Below are positions 53,558-62,993 of a stretch of DNA of 64,000 bases, piece after piece (the first letter of the stretch is position 1; every line of letters begins with the position of its first letter). The position numbers were made by a program, and so were the translations under genes. The notes beneath the pieces were generated by a model. That model was not told the origin of the DNA, searched no databases, and was given only the letters and a program-made list of their open reading frames with translations. This stretch comes from Myxococcales bacterium (GTDB taxonomy: Bacteria > Myxococcota_A > Polyangia > Nannocystales > Nannocystaceae). The stretch lies in NCBI GenBank assembly GCA_020633315.1, contig JACKDV010000002.1, forward strand, positions 620,001 to 684,000, written 5' to 3'.

Positions 53558-54057
53558 CTCATCTCATCTCCTCTTGCCATCTCGAGGCAGTGATCGTGTC
53601 GATCGCGAGCGGAGCCCCGATGCGAGGTCCATCGCCGACCGCGATGTGGGTGCTCCGCACGGCAGCGATTCCCCCGGCGACGGCCCTTCGACCATGAGCC
53701 AGGTCACGGCCTGGAGAGACCAGAGCTGGCTCGTCGCTCGATCGTGAGCGCGCGGTCTCGTTCTCGCCGCAGCGCCCGTGCCTCGATGGCCGACTCGCTC
53801 GCCGGGCGACGGCACCTGCCGAGAGCGAGTCGAAGGAGCGGGTCGTGGATCCAAGCGATGAGCTCCGTGCGGAGATTTTCGAGGCGACGAGGAATCGATC
53901 GGGCTCTCCGCTCCCACATCCGCGGTGCGACTCGACCCGAGGGAAGCGTGGCTCTCGTTCCCGGGGTCCGAGTCGCCCGTTTCGCATCCAACCCACCTCC
54001 GTCCGCTCGACACGGCCGGACATCGACCCCACCGCACACCACCGAAAGGTCCACGCC
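53558..54057. other. 500-base stretch without a confident gene
   Basis: A minus-strand frame 53704-53919 (72 codons including the stop, MWERRARSIPRRLENLRTEL) was considered, but has no ribosome site. It may be a degraded gene end. The last 20 bases before ATG 54058 supply the ribosome site GAAAGG. Otherwise nothing is seen, including clear promoters. Confidence 0.3.
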
Positions 54058-55395
54058 ATGCACAGTCCATCTCGTCAATCCAACGATCGCGCCATCGCCT
54101 GCACCCTCACTGCTCTCGGCTTGCTCGCCTCGTGCACGGCCGAGACCGAGCAGGAGGGACGCGACGATCGGGTGGACGCCTTCGAGCTCCGTGCGGCCGT
54201 CTACGCATCCGATGATCCCGTCGATCAGACCGTCCTCGACGACATCGCCGAGATCCTGCCCGAGCACGTGGACGCCACCTCCGCCCGCCCGGAGCTGTTC
54301 CCGGCGGGCTTCGAGCCCGACCTCCAGATCGTCTCCCCTGACACCGAGGTCTGGCTCACCTTCGTGACCGAAGGCGCGGGCCAGAAGAACGCGCTCGGCT
54401 TCTTCACCTACCCCGAGGGCAACCCGCCGACCACCGCGCTCACCCCCGACGAGCTCGAGGACGGGCTGATCTTCAACAATGCGTCGAAGGTCGGCAGCGG
54501 CGGCAGCCTCTACAACGGCGCACGCATGCTCCTCGGGGAGTTCCAGCCCGGCACCCGCATCGGGTTCTACCTCGTCAAGAACGGCTACTGCACCAGCCCC
54601 GGCGTCGGGAGCTGCGATGCCGACGTGAGCGTGAACTTCAACAAGCCCGTCTTCTACAGCATCGACGCGCTCAACCCCGAGTCCGCGGCCAACCGGCGGC
54701 ACGTGGTCCAGGCGATGCTCCTCAACGACACCTCGGGCGACGATGCTCGCCTGCTGAGCTTCGAGGACCTCAATCGCGACGCGGCGTCCACCGACCACGA
54801 CTTCAACGATGTGGTGTTCCGGGTGACCGCAACGCCAGATCTGGGCGACGGAGGCTCCCCCTCCGTCCCGCTGCTCCCCGTGTGCGGCAACGGGCTCGTG
54901 GAGGACGGCGAGGACTGCGACGATGGCAACGCGTCGAACAACGACGACTGCTATGACGACTGCACGATCCCGGCACACTGCAACCTCGACCCCAGCCTGT
55001 GCACCGACGTGCACCGGGTCTGGACGCCCCACGGACAGCACTTCTACACCACCGACTCCGCCGAAGGAGACGCCGTCGGCAGCATCGAGGCCCTGGGGTA
55101 CTTCACCCTGAACAACGTGAGCACGCCCCAGCTCAGGCCGTTCTACCGCTGCGATCACCCCGACGGGATCCACTACCTGTACACGTCCTCGGCCACGTGC
55201 GAGGTCTGGGGAGCCGGCGCCTTCGACTCGAGGATGGGCTACATCGCGAAGATCCAGCTCCCGGGCACCCGGCCCTTGTACCGCCTGTTCAACCACTCGA
55301 ACGCGGACCACATCTACGTCACCAGCGTCGTCGAGAAGAACCACCTGGTCGGCATCGGCTGGAAGCTCGAGGGCACGGTCGGCTACGTGTGGTAG
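54058..55395 (+). CDS. Secreted multi-domain lipoprotein: DUF4114, Cys-rich and DUF5648-like
   Basis: 445 residues. Signal with lipobox TALGLLASC. Residues about 85-265 form a DUF4114-type domain ending in LSFEDLNRD...DHDFNDVVF. A myxobacterial Cys module follows (CGNGLVEDGEDCDDGNASNN, DDCYDDC, about 280-305). The C-terminus has DUF5648-type strands: VWTPHGQHFYTTD, RPFYRCDHPDGIHYLYT, RPLYRLFNHSNADHIYVTS. Exported and probably involved in surface or matrix binding. The start has GAAAGG in place. Confidence 0.8.
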   Translation: MHSPSRQSNDRAIACTLTALGLLASCTAETEQEGRDDRVDAFELRAAVYASDDPVDQTVLDDIAEILPEHVDATSARPELFPAGFEPDLQIVSPDTEVWLTFVTEGAGQKNALGFFTYPEGNPPTTALTPDELEDGLIFNNASKVGSGGSLYNGARMLLGEFQPGTRIGFYLVKNGYCTSPGVGSCDADVSVNFNKPVFYSIDALNPESAANRRHVVQAMLLNDTSGDDARLLSFEDLNRDAASTDHDFNDVVFRVTATPDLGDGGSPSVPLLPVCGNGLVEDGEDCDDGNASNNDDCYDDCTIPAHCNLDPSLCTDVHRVWTPHGQHFYTTDSAEGDAVGSIEALGYFTLNNVSTPQLRPFYRCDHPDGIHYLYTSSATCEVWGAGAFDSRMGYIAKIQLPGTRPLYRLFNHSNADHIYVTSVVEKNHLVGIGWKLEGTVGYVW

Positions 55396-55723
55396 TCGCG
55401 GGCTCGGCATGGCGACGAAGGGCCGTGCCGAGCCACCTCTCCATGCCGCGGTCTCGGGGTGGAGCTTGCTCACGAGTGATGATCGCGGCATGGGGAATCG
55501 CTGGTCTCGTCCCGTCCTACTTGCCGGCCGGATGGTGGAGTCGTCCCCAGAGAAGGAAGACCTACGAGGCACCGACTGCGGCTCCTCCCGGGGCACGCCG
55601 CGGCCGGGGCCAGGACTCGAGACGGACCGGGCGGAGGCCTCGACGGTCGACACCGTCTCTCGGTCCTGCCCCGCGTCGGGCGAGCGGCGAGCGATCCGCA
55701 GGCTCCGGGATGCCCGAGGGGGA

Positions 55724-58228
55724 ATGGGCGGTCTCGATGTTCCGGCGAGCCGCGGGCGGGTGTTCCAGAGCCTGTTCGGTGCCACCGAGCCTCCGAGGAC
55801 GATCGGGCGCTACGTGGTGGGAGAGCGCCTGGGGGCGGGCGGCGGCGGGGTCGTGTTCGAGGCCTACGACCCCGATCTCGACCGGACGGTCGCGCTCAAG
55901 CTCCTGCGCCCCGGGCTCAGCTCCGATGGCCAGCGAAGGCAGATGTCCGCCCGCCTGATGCGCGAGGCTCGTGTCGCATCCCACGTCAGTCACCCCAACG
56001 TCGTGATCATCTACGACGTCGGTCTGCACGAGGACGGCGTCTTCGTGGCCATGGAGCGGCTCGAGGGAGTGGACCTGCGCTGCTGGCTCGCCCAGCGCCT
56101 GCGGAGCTGGGCCGAGATCCGCCACGTCTTCTTGGAGGCCGCGCGAGGGCTCGAGGCCGTCCACCACGCCGGGCTGGTCCACCGTGACTTCAAGCCGTCC
56201 AACGTGTTCGTCACCACTGCAGGACGCGTGTGCCTGCTGGACTTCGGCCTCTCCAAGGTCGACATCTCACGAACGACGATGGAGGTGATGACCGATCAGT
56301 GGCTGGCGTCGGAGCTCGAGACCACCTCGTTCTCGGGGACACTCACCCAGACCGGAGCGGTGGTGGGCACGCCGCGATACATGGCCCCCGAGCAGCACGA
56401 CGGCGCGGCGGCGGGTCCCCAGGCCGATCAGTTCGCCTTCTGCGCGACGATGTTCGAGGCGCTGTGCGGCGAGCCGGCCTTCTTGGGCTCGAGCCTGCAC
56501 CACCTCCACCACGCCAAGCTCGAGAGGATCCAGCCGTCGCCGCCGCGTGGTCGCGCTCCGCGAGCGGCCTGGTCGGCGCTCCGCCGCGGCATGGACCCCG
56601 ATCCCGCCGCCCGCTGGCCGAGCATGTCGGCCCTGCGTGAGGAGCTCGAAGGGCTTGGGCGACCCCGCCGTGGGCGAGCGATGGCCTCGCTGTCGGTGGT
56701 GGCCACGATCGCGGTGGCCGTGGGTCTGAGCGAGGCGGGCCCGGAGGAGCTCGGTGAGCCTCCCGTGGCGGTGGCAGAGCTCGGCACGGATGCCCCCCCT
56801 CGGGACCGCGGCGAGCTCTTGGAGCGGCAGGCCGAAGAGGTGCGTCGTGCGCTCCACGACAAGCAGTTCCGCCGCGTGATCGTCCTCGGCAGCGAGGCCC
56901 GCGCGCGGGCCGAGGCGGCGGGTGACGACGAGCTCGAGCTCGAGCTCGCGGCCCTCGTCGTCATCGCCCGCACGATCGTCGATCCACCCCTCGACGTCGT
57001 CCCGGCCGCCGAGGCCGTGTTCTTCCGCGCCGCGGAGGTCGGCCGCTCTGGGCCCGCCGCCGAGATGGCCTCCACCTTGGTCTACCTCCACGGGGCCATG
57101 CTGGGCGAGTCCGAGGAGGCGCTGCGGTGGGCCGAGCACGCTCGGATCCACCTCGAGCGACTCGAGCCCCAGAGCCAGAGCATCGCGCTCGAGAACAACA
57201 TCGGCGTCGCGCTACAGGGTGCCAGTCACTTCGCGCAAGCTCGCCTCCACTTCGAGCGCTCCATCGCCCTGGGTCTCCAGCTCGGCGAGGCTCCCGAGGA
57301 AACGGCCACGACCAAGGTGAACCTGGCGTCCGTGCTGCACGAGCTGGGCGAGCACGAGCGAGCGTCGGCGCTCGCCCAGGAGGCGCTCGCCGTCCTCGAG
57401 CGAGCGCTCGCTCCCCACGCCACCGAGCTCCACCATGCCCTCAACATCGTCGCAATGGGGTACGCGATCTCCGAGGACTGGCCACAGGTCGCCCGAGTCC
57501 TCGAGCGCGCCCTCGAGACTCGACCCGACGGGCAATTCGAGGTCCGCTATCGGACCTCCGTCCTCGTCAACCTCTCGTTGGCGGAAGCTCGGGCCGGCTG
57601 GCACGAGCGCGCGGCTTCCCATCTCGACGAGGTGCTCTCGCTGCTCGCGGATCCGAGGTCCAGCTCCAACATCAAGGAGCAGGCCGTGTACGAGCTCGCG
57701 GCCGTGATGCACGAGCTCGGGAGGCCCGACGATGCCATCGAGCTGCTCGACTCGGTCCTGCTCGACCTCGAGGCGGCGGGACCAGGCATGACGAAGGGGC
57801 TGGCACGAGCCCACGAAGCACTCGCACGGTCCCACATCGAGCTGGGCCACGACGAGGCGGCCCGGCGCTCGTGCTCGGCGGCCGAGGCCCTGATGGGTGT
57901 GCTGCGTGAGGACGGAGCCGACGCCGATGCCCTCGAGCTCCGGCTCGCCCTGCGCTGGGCGGCCCTCGGCGAGTGCGAGCATGCACGGCCGGGGCTCGCG
58001 AGAGCACTCGAGGACCCGCGGCCCGGCATGGATGTGATGGTGCGGGCGGAGCTGCACCTGGCCCGCGCGCGCTGTGGCCCCGCCGGTCCGTCGATCGAGC
58101 AGGCTCGCCTGGCGCTGGCCGAGCCGCTGCCGCCGACGCCAGCGTCGGAGCACCTCCGCGCTCGGGTCGAGGCCTGGATTCGCGGCGAGAGACGTCGACG
58201 CCGAGAGGCGAAGAGGGAGGCACGATGA
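55724..58228 (+). CDS. Ser/Thr protein kinase with TPR tail, coupled to an ECF sigma factor
   Basis: 834 residues from ATG 55724 (MGGLDVPASRGRVFQSLFGA), with AGGGGGA in front; the frame stays open to 55409 but the extra residues look non-coding. Kinase: GAGGGGVVFEAYDPD, VALKLL, VHRDFKPSNVFV, DFGLSKVD, GTPRYMAPEQHDG. A short hydrophobic helix (MASLSVVATIAVAVGLSEAG) and TPR-like helices follow. The start of the sigma factor gene overlaps the stop (ATGA), so kinase and sigma are translationally coupled. This suggests the kinase modulates the sigma factor by phosphorylation (inference). The 328-base gap (55396-55723) shows no separate gene. Confidence 0.92.
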   Translation: MGGLDVPASRGRVFQSLFGATEPPRTIGRYVVGERLGAGGGGVVFEAYDPDLDRTVALKLLRPGLSSDGQRRQMSARLMREARVASHVSHPNVVIIYDVGLHEDGVFVAMERLEGVDLRCWLAQRLRSWAEIRHVFLEAARGLEAVHHAGLVHRDFKPSNVFVTTAGRVCLLDFGLSKVDISRTTMEVMTDQWLASELETTSFSGTLTQTGAVVGTPRYMAPEQHDGAAAGPQADQFAFCATMFEALCGEPAFLGSSLHHLHHAKLERIQPSPPRGRAPRAAWSALRRGMDPDPAARWPSMSALREELEGLGRPRRGRAMASLSVVATIAVAVGLSEAGPEELGEPPVAVAELGTDAPPRDRGELLERQAEEVRRALHDKQFRRVIVLGSEARARAEAAGDDELELELAALVVIARTIVDPPLDVVPAAEAVFFRAAEVGRSGPAAEMASTLVYLHGAMLGESEEALRWAEHARIHLERLEPQSQSIALENNIGVALQGASHFAQARLHFERSIALGLQLGEAPEETATTKVNLASVLHELGEHERASALAQEALAVLERALAPHATELHHALNIVAMGYAISEDWPQVARVLERALETRPDGQFEVRYRTSVLVNLSLAEARAGWHERAASHLDEVLSLLADPRSSSNIKEQAVYELAAVMHELGRPDDAIELLDSVLLDLEAAGPGMTKGLARAHEALARSHIELGHDEAARRSCSAAEALMGVLREDGADADALELRLALRWAALGECEHARPGLARALEDPRPGMDVMVRAELHLARARCGPAGPSIEQARLALAEPLPPTPASEHLRARVEAWIRGERRRRREAKREAR

Positions 58229-58842
58229 GCGTGGACGAGCAGCTACTCGACCGCTGGCAGGCCGGCGATCATGCCAGCGGACACCAACTCTTCGCGCGTC
58301 ACTTCGAGAGTCTCCGGCGCTTCTTCTCGAGCAAGACCGCGGAGGACGTCGAGGATCTGCTCCAGCAGACCTTCCTCGCGTTGGTCGAGGGACGAGGCCG
58401 AATTCGCCAGAGCTCCAGCTTTCGAGCGTACATGTTCTCGGTCGCGCGACGGGTGCTCTGGGCCCGTTTCGACGCCAAGGCCCGCAACCGCGAGGACCCC
58501 GGCTACCGCTCGGCCCACGACGTCCTCCCCTCGCCGAGCCGGCACCTGGCCACCTGCGAGGAGGAACGGCAGCTGGTCGAGAGCCTCCGCGGTCTCCCCC
58601 TCGACCAGCAGATCGCGCTGGAGCTGTTCTACTGGGAGGAGATGAGCGCGTCGGAGATCGCCGGCGTGCTCGAGGTCCCCGAGGGCACGGTGCGCTCCCG
58701 CCTCCGCCGAGCTCGTCGATGGCTGGCTCGACGACTGGACGGATCGACGGTGCACGCCGGCGACCCGGGCTCGGACGAGCTCGACCACGATGCCCATGAC
58801 GAGCCTCGAGCGCAGGCGGAGCTCGGTGGCTCGCCTCCCTAG
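58225..58842 (+). CDS. ECF-type RNA polymerase sigma factor
   Basis: 205 residues. Region 2 has LFARHFESLRRFFSSKT, EDVEDLLQQTFLALVEG, SFRAYMFSVARRVLWARF. Region 4 has LPLDQQIALELFYWEEMSAS, EIAGVLEVPEGTVRSRLRRA, RRWLARRL. The C-terminal extension after residue 170 is acidic and His-rich and has no recognised fold. It shares its start codon with the kinase stop, the common myxobacterial kinase-ECF pair, so regulation by phosphorylation rather than by an anti-sigma factor is likely. Confidence 0.93.
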   Translation: MSVDEQLLDRWQAGDHASGHQLFARHFESLRRFFSSKTAEDVEDLLQQTFLALVEGRGRIRQSSSFRAYMFSVARRVLWARFDAKARNREDPGYRSAHDVLPSPSRHLATCEEERQLVESLRGLPLDQQIALELFYWEEMSASEIAGVLEVPEGTVRSRLRRARRWLARRLDGSTVHAGDPGSDELDHDAHDEPRAQAELGGSPP

Positions 58843-58880
58843 CGGCTCCCCTCGTCGCGCGTCGAGCTCACCCACGAGCC

Positions 58881-59975
58881 CTACAGCAGGTCGAGCCGTC
58901 GCGCCCGCGCGCGGATCTCCTCGTCCGCCCCGTGCACCACCGCGAACAGGGCCGCGCGGATCCACATCCCGTTGCGAACCTGCCGCCACACGACGAAGCC
59001 GGGGTGCTCCTCCCACTCGTCGGGCAGCTCGTTGACCCGCGGCAGCGGGTGCATCACCACGCAGTCGGGGCGGATGAGCTCGCGATACGAGGGCTTGAGG
59101 ATGTAGGGATCGCTGCTGCCACGCTCGGCCGGCGGGCCCCCTTCGTCCCACTCCTGCTGCAGCCGGGTCACGTAGATCGCGTCGATCTGCCGCCCGTGCT
59201 CCTGCAGCATGGTGTCGAGCCGCTCGTGGATCCGCACCTCGATGCCGTGCTTGCCCAGGTAGGCCAGCAGGTCGTCGTCGGGCTCGTGCTCCTGCGGCGA
59301 GACGAAGTAGACCCGCGGCTGGGAGAACTTGGTCATCAGGTAGGCCAGCGAGCGAGCCGCCCGGTTGCGGGCGATGTCGCCGATGATGAGCACCGTCTTG
59401 CCGTCGATGCCCCCGCGCTCCGCGAAGGAGTAGCGCAGCGTGTAGACGTCGAGCAGCGACTGCGTGACGTGCTGGCTGCGGCCGCTGCCCGCCGAGATCA
59501 CGGGAATCGGCCGGTGGCTGCAGGACAGCGCCCACGCAGCCCGCGTGGCGAAGTCGTTCTCGTGGTGACGCGTGACGATGGTGTCGAAGAAGCTCGACAG
59601 GGTGCGCACCGCGTCCTCGACCGACTCGCCCTTGGCGAAGGAGGAGGTGCTCAGGTCGGTGACGGTGCGGCTCTGCGCCCCGAGCTTGTCGGCGCCGGCG
59701 AGGAACGACTGCGCGGTGCGGGTGCTGGGCTGCGCGAACAGGTGCATGATCCGCTGGCCCGCGAGCACCCCCCGCAAGAAGCCCTGGCCCTCGCGGTGGC
59801 GATCGAGGCGGCGGATGGCGGTGGCCGTGTCGCAGAGCTGCTCGATGTCGGGCCGCGCGAACTGCTGGCTGAGCAGCACGTAGAACGGGCGTCCGTTCAC
59901 CCGGAGCACTCGCTTGCGCGCGTCGCTGTCCCGCAGGCTCGCGGCAAACTGTTGGTAGCTCATCCCCTTGGGCAC
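58881..59975 (-). CDS. pyrB: Aspartate carbamoyltransferase catalytic chain
   Basis: Forms N-carbamoyl-aspartate in pyrimidine biosynthesis (EC 2.1.3.2). Motifs: LFAQPSTRTAQSFLAGADKL (carbamoyl-phosphate site, with A instead of the usual R after STRT), STSSFAKGESVEDAVRTLSS, VISAGSGRSQHVTQSLLD, HPLPRVNELPDEW. A GTG at 59975 with GGAGGAG nine bases upstream (VPKGMSYQQF) is taken as start; ATG 59963 is an alternative. At about 364 residues it is longer than usual (about 310), with an N-terminal extension (SLRDSDARKRVLRVNGRPFY). No pyrI/pyrC neighbour is present. Ornithine carbamoyltransferase is less likely from the STxxxxKGES motif. Confidence 0.85.
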   Translation of the reverse strand: MPKGMSYQQFAASLRDSDARKRVLRVNGRPFYVLLSQQFARPDIEQLCDTATAIRRLDRHREGQGFLRGVLAGQRIMHLFAQPSTRTAQSFLAGADKLGAQSRTVTDLSTSSFAKGESVEDAVRTLSSFFDTIVTRHHENDFATRAAWALSCSHRPIPVISAGSGRSQHVTQSLLDVYTLRYSFAERGGIDGKTVLIIGDIARNRAARSLAYLMTKFSQPRVYFVSPQEHEPDDDLLAYLGKHGIEVRIHERLDTMLQEHGRQIDAIYVTRLQQEWDEGGPPAERGSSDPYILKPSYRELIRPDCVVMHPLPRVNELPDEWEEHPGFVVWRQVRNGMWIRAALFAVVHGADEEIRARARRLDLL

Positions 59976-60322
59976 GGCGTCAAACTCCTCCGACGGCGGC
60001 AGCACGTCCGGCGGAATGTACCCGATCGTCGGCGGAGCGCCGCCCGCAGTACCATCACGTCGGATCCGGGTGGCAACCCCGCACCGCGACCCCACCGCAG
60101 TGGCAAGCGGGGTGGGCTCGGCGGCTACGACAGTAGCCATACCCCCCTGGCTCAAGCCCGCGAAACCCCGTGGCCGAGCCCTGGCATGCAGCTTGAAGAA
60201 GCCGAGCGCGGTCGAGCCGAGTGACTCGATCGTCCTGTTTCCCTTCGGCTGCCCGCCGCATCCACCCCTCCACCCACTCCGCAACCCCGGGTGCGGCGGG
60301 CAGCTTGATTCAACTCACTGCT

Positions 60323-60353
60323 GGGCGATCGCCCTGACGCCGCACCGTGCGGC
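60323..60353. promoter_or_regulatory. Palindrome and dyad upstream of pyrB
   Basis: The 495-base gap 59976-60470 has no convincing gene. It contains a perfect 12-base palindrome GGGCGATCGCCC (60323-60334) and GCCGCAC/GTGCGGC (60339-60345 and 60347-60353). These may be an operator or the end of the upstream transcript. Roles not established. Confidence 0.3.
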
Positions 60354-60470
60354 CGTCGAGGTCGGGCTACCGAGCGGGCACCCAAGCGGCATTCCTCACC
60401 CAGGGAGAGCACGGCAGGAGGCCGGCCAGGAGCGCCGACCAAGGGAGCCCGCCCCAGCCAGGAGCGTCGG

Positions 60471-61484
60471 CTAGAAACGCACCCGCAGCCCACCCAGGGT
60501 GGGCTCCACGGCGACCTTGGCCTTCTGGGCGTTGCGCTCGCGCTCCTGGTCGCGCTCGCGGGCCTGCTGGCGATCCTTCTTCTCGCGCACGGCCCCGGCC
60601 ACGCGCAAGCCGACGCCCAGCGGCACGACCACGGCTGCGGCGACGAGCGCCCCGAAGGCGATCTGGCCGCTGACGAGGTAGCCGTGCCGGCGTCGTGCGT
60701 CCTCGTCGGCGCTCGCGAGGTTGATCCCCCCGTCGCCGGAGGTGGAGTTGTCGAGGAGCACCCTGTAGGTCAGCCGCGAGAGCAGGCCCGCCACGCCGGT
60801 GGCCAGGGTGAGACCGCCGAGCACGGTGATGGTGGTCCCCGAGATGATCAACCCCTTGGTGGTGCGGCGGCGCTGCGCCCAGGCCAGCTCGTCCTCGGTG
60901 GGACCGCCGGGCTGCACGATGACGGGGCGGTTGGCCTCGGCCTCCTTGCGCTCGTGGACCTCGATCTGGGCGTCGATGGCCTTGAGGATGTTGTCGATCT
61001 CGGTGGGATCGTAGCCCTCGCTCAGGCGCATCCGCTTGTCGTAGTTGCGGAAGAACACCGCGGCCTGGCGCAGGTGGTCGACGTCGGGCTCGACGTCGTA
61101 CCACTTCCAGTAGGCCTGCCCGATGTTGAACAGCAGCAGCACCTGCTTGCTCAGCTCCCACGCCCGCTGGAAGCGCTCGATCGCCTCGGGGTACTTGCCC
61201 AGCTCGTACAGATCGCTGCCGTCGCGGTAGGCCTGCTGCGCGTTCTGGCGATCGGCCTCCTCCGGATCGAGGACCAGCTCCGCGGTGGGCAGCGCGTCGG
61301 AGGGCTCGGTCTCCTCGGCGGCCTCGCCCTCGGCCGGCTCCGCGCCGTCGTCCTCGGCGGCCGCGTCGTCCTCGACCGGAGTCGGGCCCGCCGACCCGGC
61401 CGTGGCCGCGCGAGGCAGGCCCACCGCCAGCAGGGCCGCCGTCGCGACCCACACGCTCGCTCGAGATCCACCCACGGCGCTCAT
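60471..61484 (-). CDS. TPR-type envelope protein, unknown
   Basis: 337 residues from ATG 61484 (MSAVGGSRASVWVATAALLA), a signal peptide and acidic linker. TPR-like helices follow (ADRQNAQQAYRDGSDLYELG, KYPEAIERFQRAWELSKQVL, NIGQAYWKWYDVEPDVDHLR), and then two hydrophobic segments (GLIISGTTITVLGGLTLAT; GALVAAAVVVPLGVGLRVA). Ends VRF, suggestive of an outer-membrane-associated or periplasmic anchored protein. Its start overlaps the stop of the lipoprotein gene upstream, so they are translationally coupled and probably act together. Confidence 0.75.
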   Translation of the reverse strand: MSAVGGSRASVWVATAALLAVGLPRAATAGSAGPTPVEDDAAAEDDGAEPAEGEAAEETEPSDALPTAELVLDPEEADRQNAQQAYRDGSDLYELGKYPEAIERFQRAWELSKQVLLLFNIGQAYWKWYDVEPDVDHLRQAAVFFRNYDKRMRLSEGYDPTEIDNILKAIDAQIEVHERKEAEANRPVIVQPGGPTEDELAWAQRRRTTKGLIISGTTITVLGGLTLATGVAGLLSRLTYRVLLDNSTSGDGGINLASADEDARRRHGYLVSGQIAFGALVAAAVVVPLGVGLRVAGAVREKKDRQQARERDQERERNAQKAKVAVEPTLGGLRVRF

Positions 61485-62296
61485 CCGGCCCCTCCTCCGC
61501 CCAGGCGGCAGCTGTCGCCCTCGGCCAGCGCCCCCTGGCAGGCCTGCTCTCCGGCCACGCACCCGCTGGGCGTGGTCCACAGCGCACCGCCAGGACCGAA
61601 GATCGTGTCGAAGAAGGCCGCGTCCTCGGCGGTCACGTCGGGGTTGGCGGTGGGGTCGAGGCACAGGCCGAAGTAGTCGTCGCAGGCCATGGGCTGGGGG
61701 CACGCCTGGCACTCGCCCTCGGGCAGCACATCCATGCAGCTGGGCGACTCACAGCTCGCGCACTGCAGCACCACCGTGACCTCCACCGGGCGCGAGACCA
61801 CGAAGTCGCCGTCGGGCTTGCCGTCGCCGTCCACGTCGCCCGCGGTGTTGCGCGCCACCGCGAACTGCTCGGTGCGGATCTCGTGGCACAGGTCGGGCAC
61901 GCGACCGCAGATGTCCTGGTCGACCACGTAGCCGAAGGTGATCGTGCCCGTCGTCTCGCCCTCGAGCCCCTCGATGAAGGTCCACTGCACCTCGTCGGAG
62001 CCGGGGAAGCTGATCCCGCCGCCCACCACGTTCATGCCGGGCGCGTCGAAGTTGAGATCGACCGGGAAGGCGGAGCCGGGGTGGGCGACCACCGTGGTCA
62101 CGTTGCGCGTGACGGCGATCGAGGAGTCGATCGCGGGATCGACCAGCGGCTCCTGCTCGTCACCGCCCGCGATCGTGCCCGCCCCTTGGGCGAGCACCTC
62201 ACCGGGATCCTCGCCCCCCGGATAGGGAGCGAGCAGGGTGCAGCCCCAGCCCAGACCCACGGCCAGCGGAATGGTCAGCGGAGCGGCGCGAGACAT
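61481..62296 (-). CDS. Lipoprotein with Cys-rich C-terminus, operon partner of the TPR protein
   Basis: 271 residues. Lipobox LAVGLGWGC at the end of the signal. A beta-rich middle (VTTVVAHPGSAFPVDLNFDA, DEVQWTFIEGLEGETTGTI) resembles an Ig-like or jelly-roll domain, then Cys-rich CASCESPSCMDVLPEGECQAC and CDDYFGLC. No family recognised. It is the first gene of a minus-strand operon with the TPR protein. Confidence 0.72.
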   Translation of the reverse strand: MSRAAPLTIPLAVGLGWGCTLLAPYPGGEDPGEVLAQGAGTIAGGDEQEPLVDPAIDSSIAVTRNVTTVVAHPGSAFPVDLNFDAPGMNVVGGGISFPGSDEVQWTFIEGLEGETTGTITFGYVVDQDICGRVPDLCHEIRTEQFAVARNTAGDVDGDGKPDGDFVVSRPVEVTVVLQCASCESPSCMDVLPEGECQACPQPMACDDYFGLCLDPTANPDVTAEDAAFFDTIFGPGGALWTTPSGCVAGEQACQGALAEGDSCRLGGGGAG

Positions 62297-62465
62297 TCCC
62301 GCTTCCTATATCAGGGCGCCCTCGCGATGGTCGAGCACCGTTACGAGCCGCGTGCGCTCCAGCGCCTTGTGCGCTCGCCCGCGCGTGCACCCGAGGGTCG
62401 GTGGATGGGTCGGGCGATCCCTTGGCGGATCGCCCCCCGTGTGGCTTCATGGTCACGCCGTCCCC

Positions 62466-62966
62466 ATGAGCGCCCACGATTCCAACGACTCCTCCCCTGT
62501 CGGCGCTGCCGTCGACCTCGGCTTCCGCACCGCCTACAAGGTCGCGCACCGCATGCTGCGGGCGTACTGGTCGGTCCGCAAGCCCAACACCCACGGGGCC
62601 CTGGTCGCCGTGTGGCACGACGGCAAGATCATGATCATCAAGAACTCGTACCGGCACCACTACACGCTGCCGGGCGGGTACGTGCGCTCGGGTGAGTCGG
62701 CGGCCGCGGCCGCGCAGCGCGAGCTCATCGAGGAGGTCGACCTGCGGGTGCCCATCGACCGGCTCCGCGAGGTCTACAGCCGCACCCACGACTTCGAGAA
62801 CCGCAACGACCGGGTGACGATCGTCGAGGTGGAGGTCGAGCAGCCCCCGCGCTTCCAGGTGGACAACCGCGAGGTGGTGTGGGCGGGCTTCGAGACCCCC
62901 GAGCAGGTGCTCCGTCGGCCGATCGTGCCGCACCTCGAGGAGTACCTGCGCGAGCGCGAGGGCTGA
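62466..62966 (+). CDS. Nudix hydrolase
   Basis: 166 residues from ATG 62466. The Nudix box is complete: GYVRSGESAAAAAQRELIEE, then V and D in place of the usual G (GX5EX7REUXEEXGU consensus, Gly replaced). The N-terminus HGALVAVWHDGKIMIIKNSY forms the first strands. Substrate unknown; small Nudix enzymes act on nucleoside diphosphate derivatives. The strong terminator at 62994 follows. Confidence 0.85.
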   Translation: MSAHDSNDSSPVGAAVDLGFRTAYKVAHRMLRAYWSVRKPNTHGALVAVWHDGKIMIIKNSYRHHYTLPGGYVRSGESAAAAAQRELIEEVDLRVPIDRLREVYSRTHDFENRNDRVTIVEVEVEQPPRFQVDNREVVWAGFETPEQVLRRPIVPHLEEYLREREG

Positions 62967-62993
62967 GCGCGCTCGATCGCCAGACACGAGAAA

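Noticed and set aside
53704..53919. Minus-strand 71-residue frame MWERRARSIPRRLENLRTEL
   Set aside because: Plausible helical sequence but no ribosome site or homology seen by eye; possibly a remnant.
55409..55723. In-frame N-terminal extension of the second kinase
   Set aside because: Composition is unlike the kinase and ATG 55724 has a fitting ribosome site; kept as an uncertain alternative only.
53704..55785. Minus-strand open frame of about 693 codons
   Set aside because: Covers the DUF4114 lipoprotein gene in antisense; that gene has a signal peptide, ribosome site and recognisable domains.
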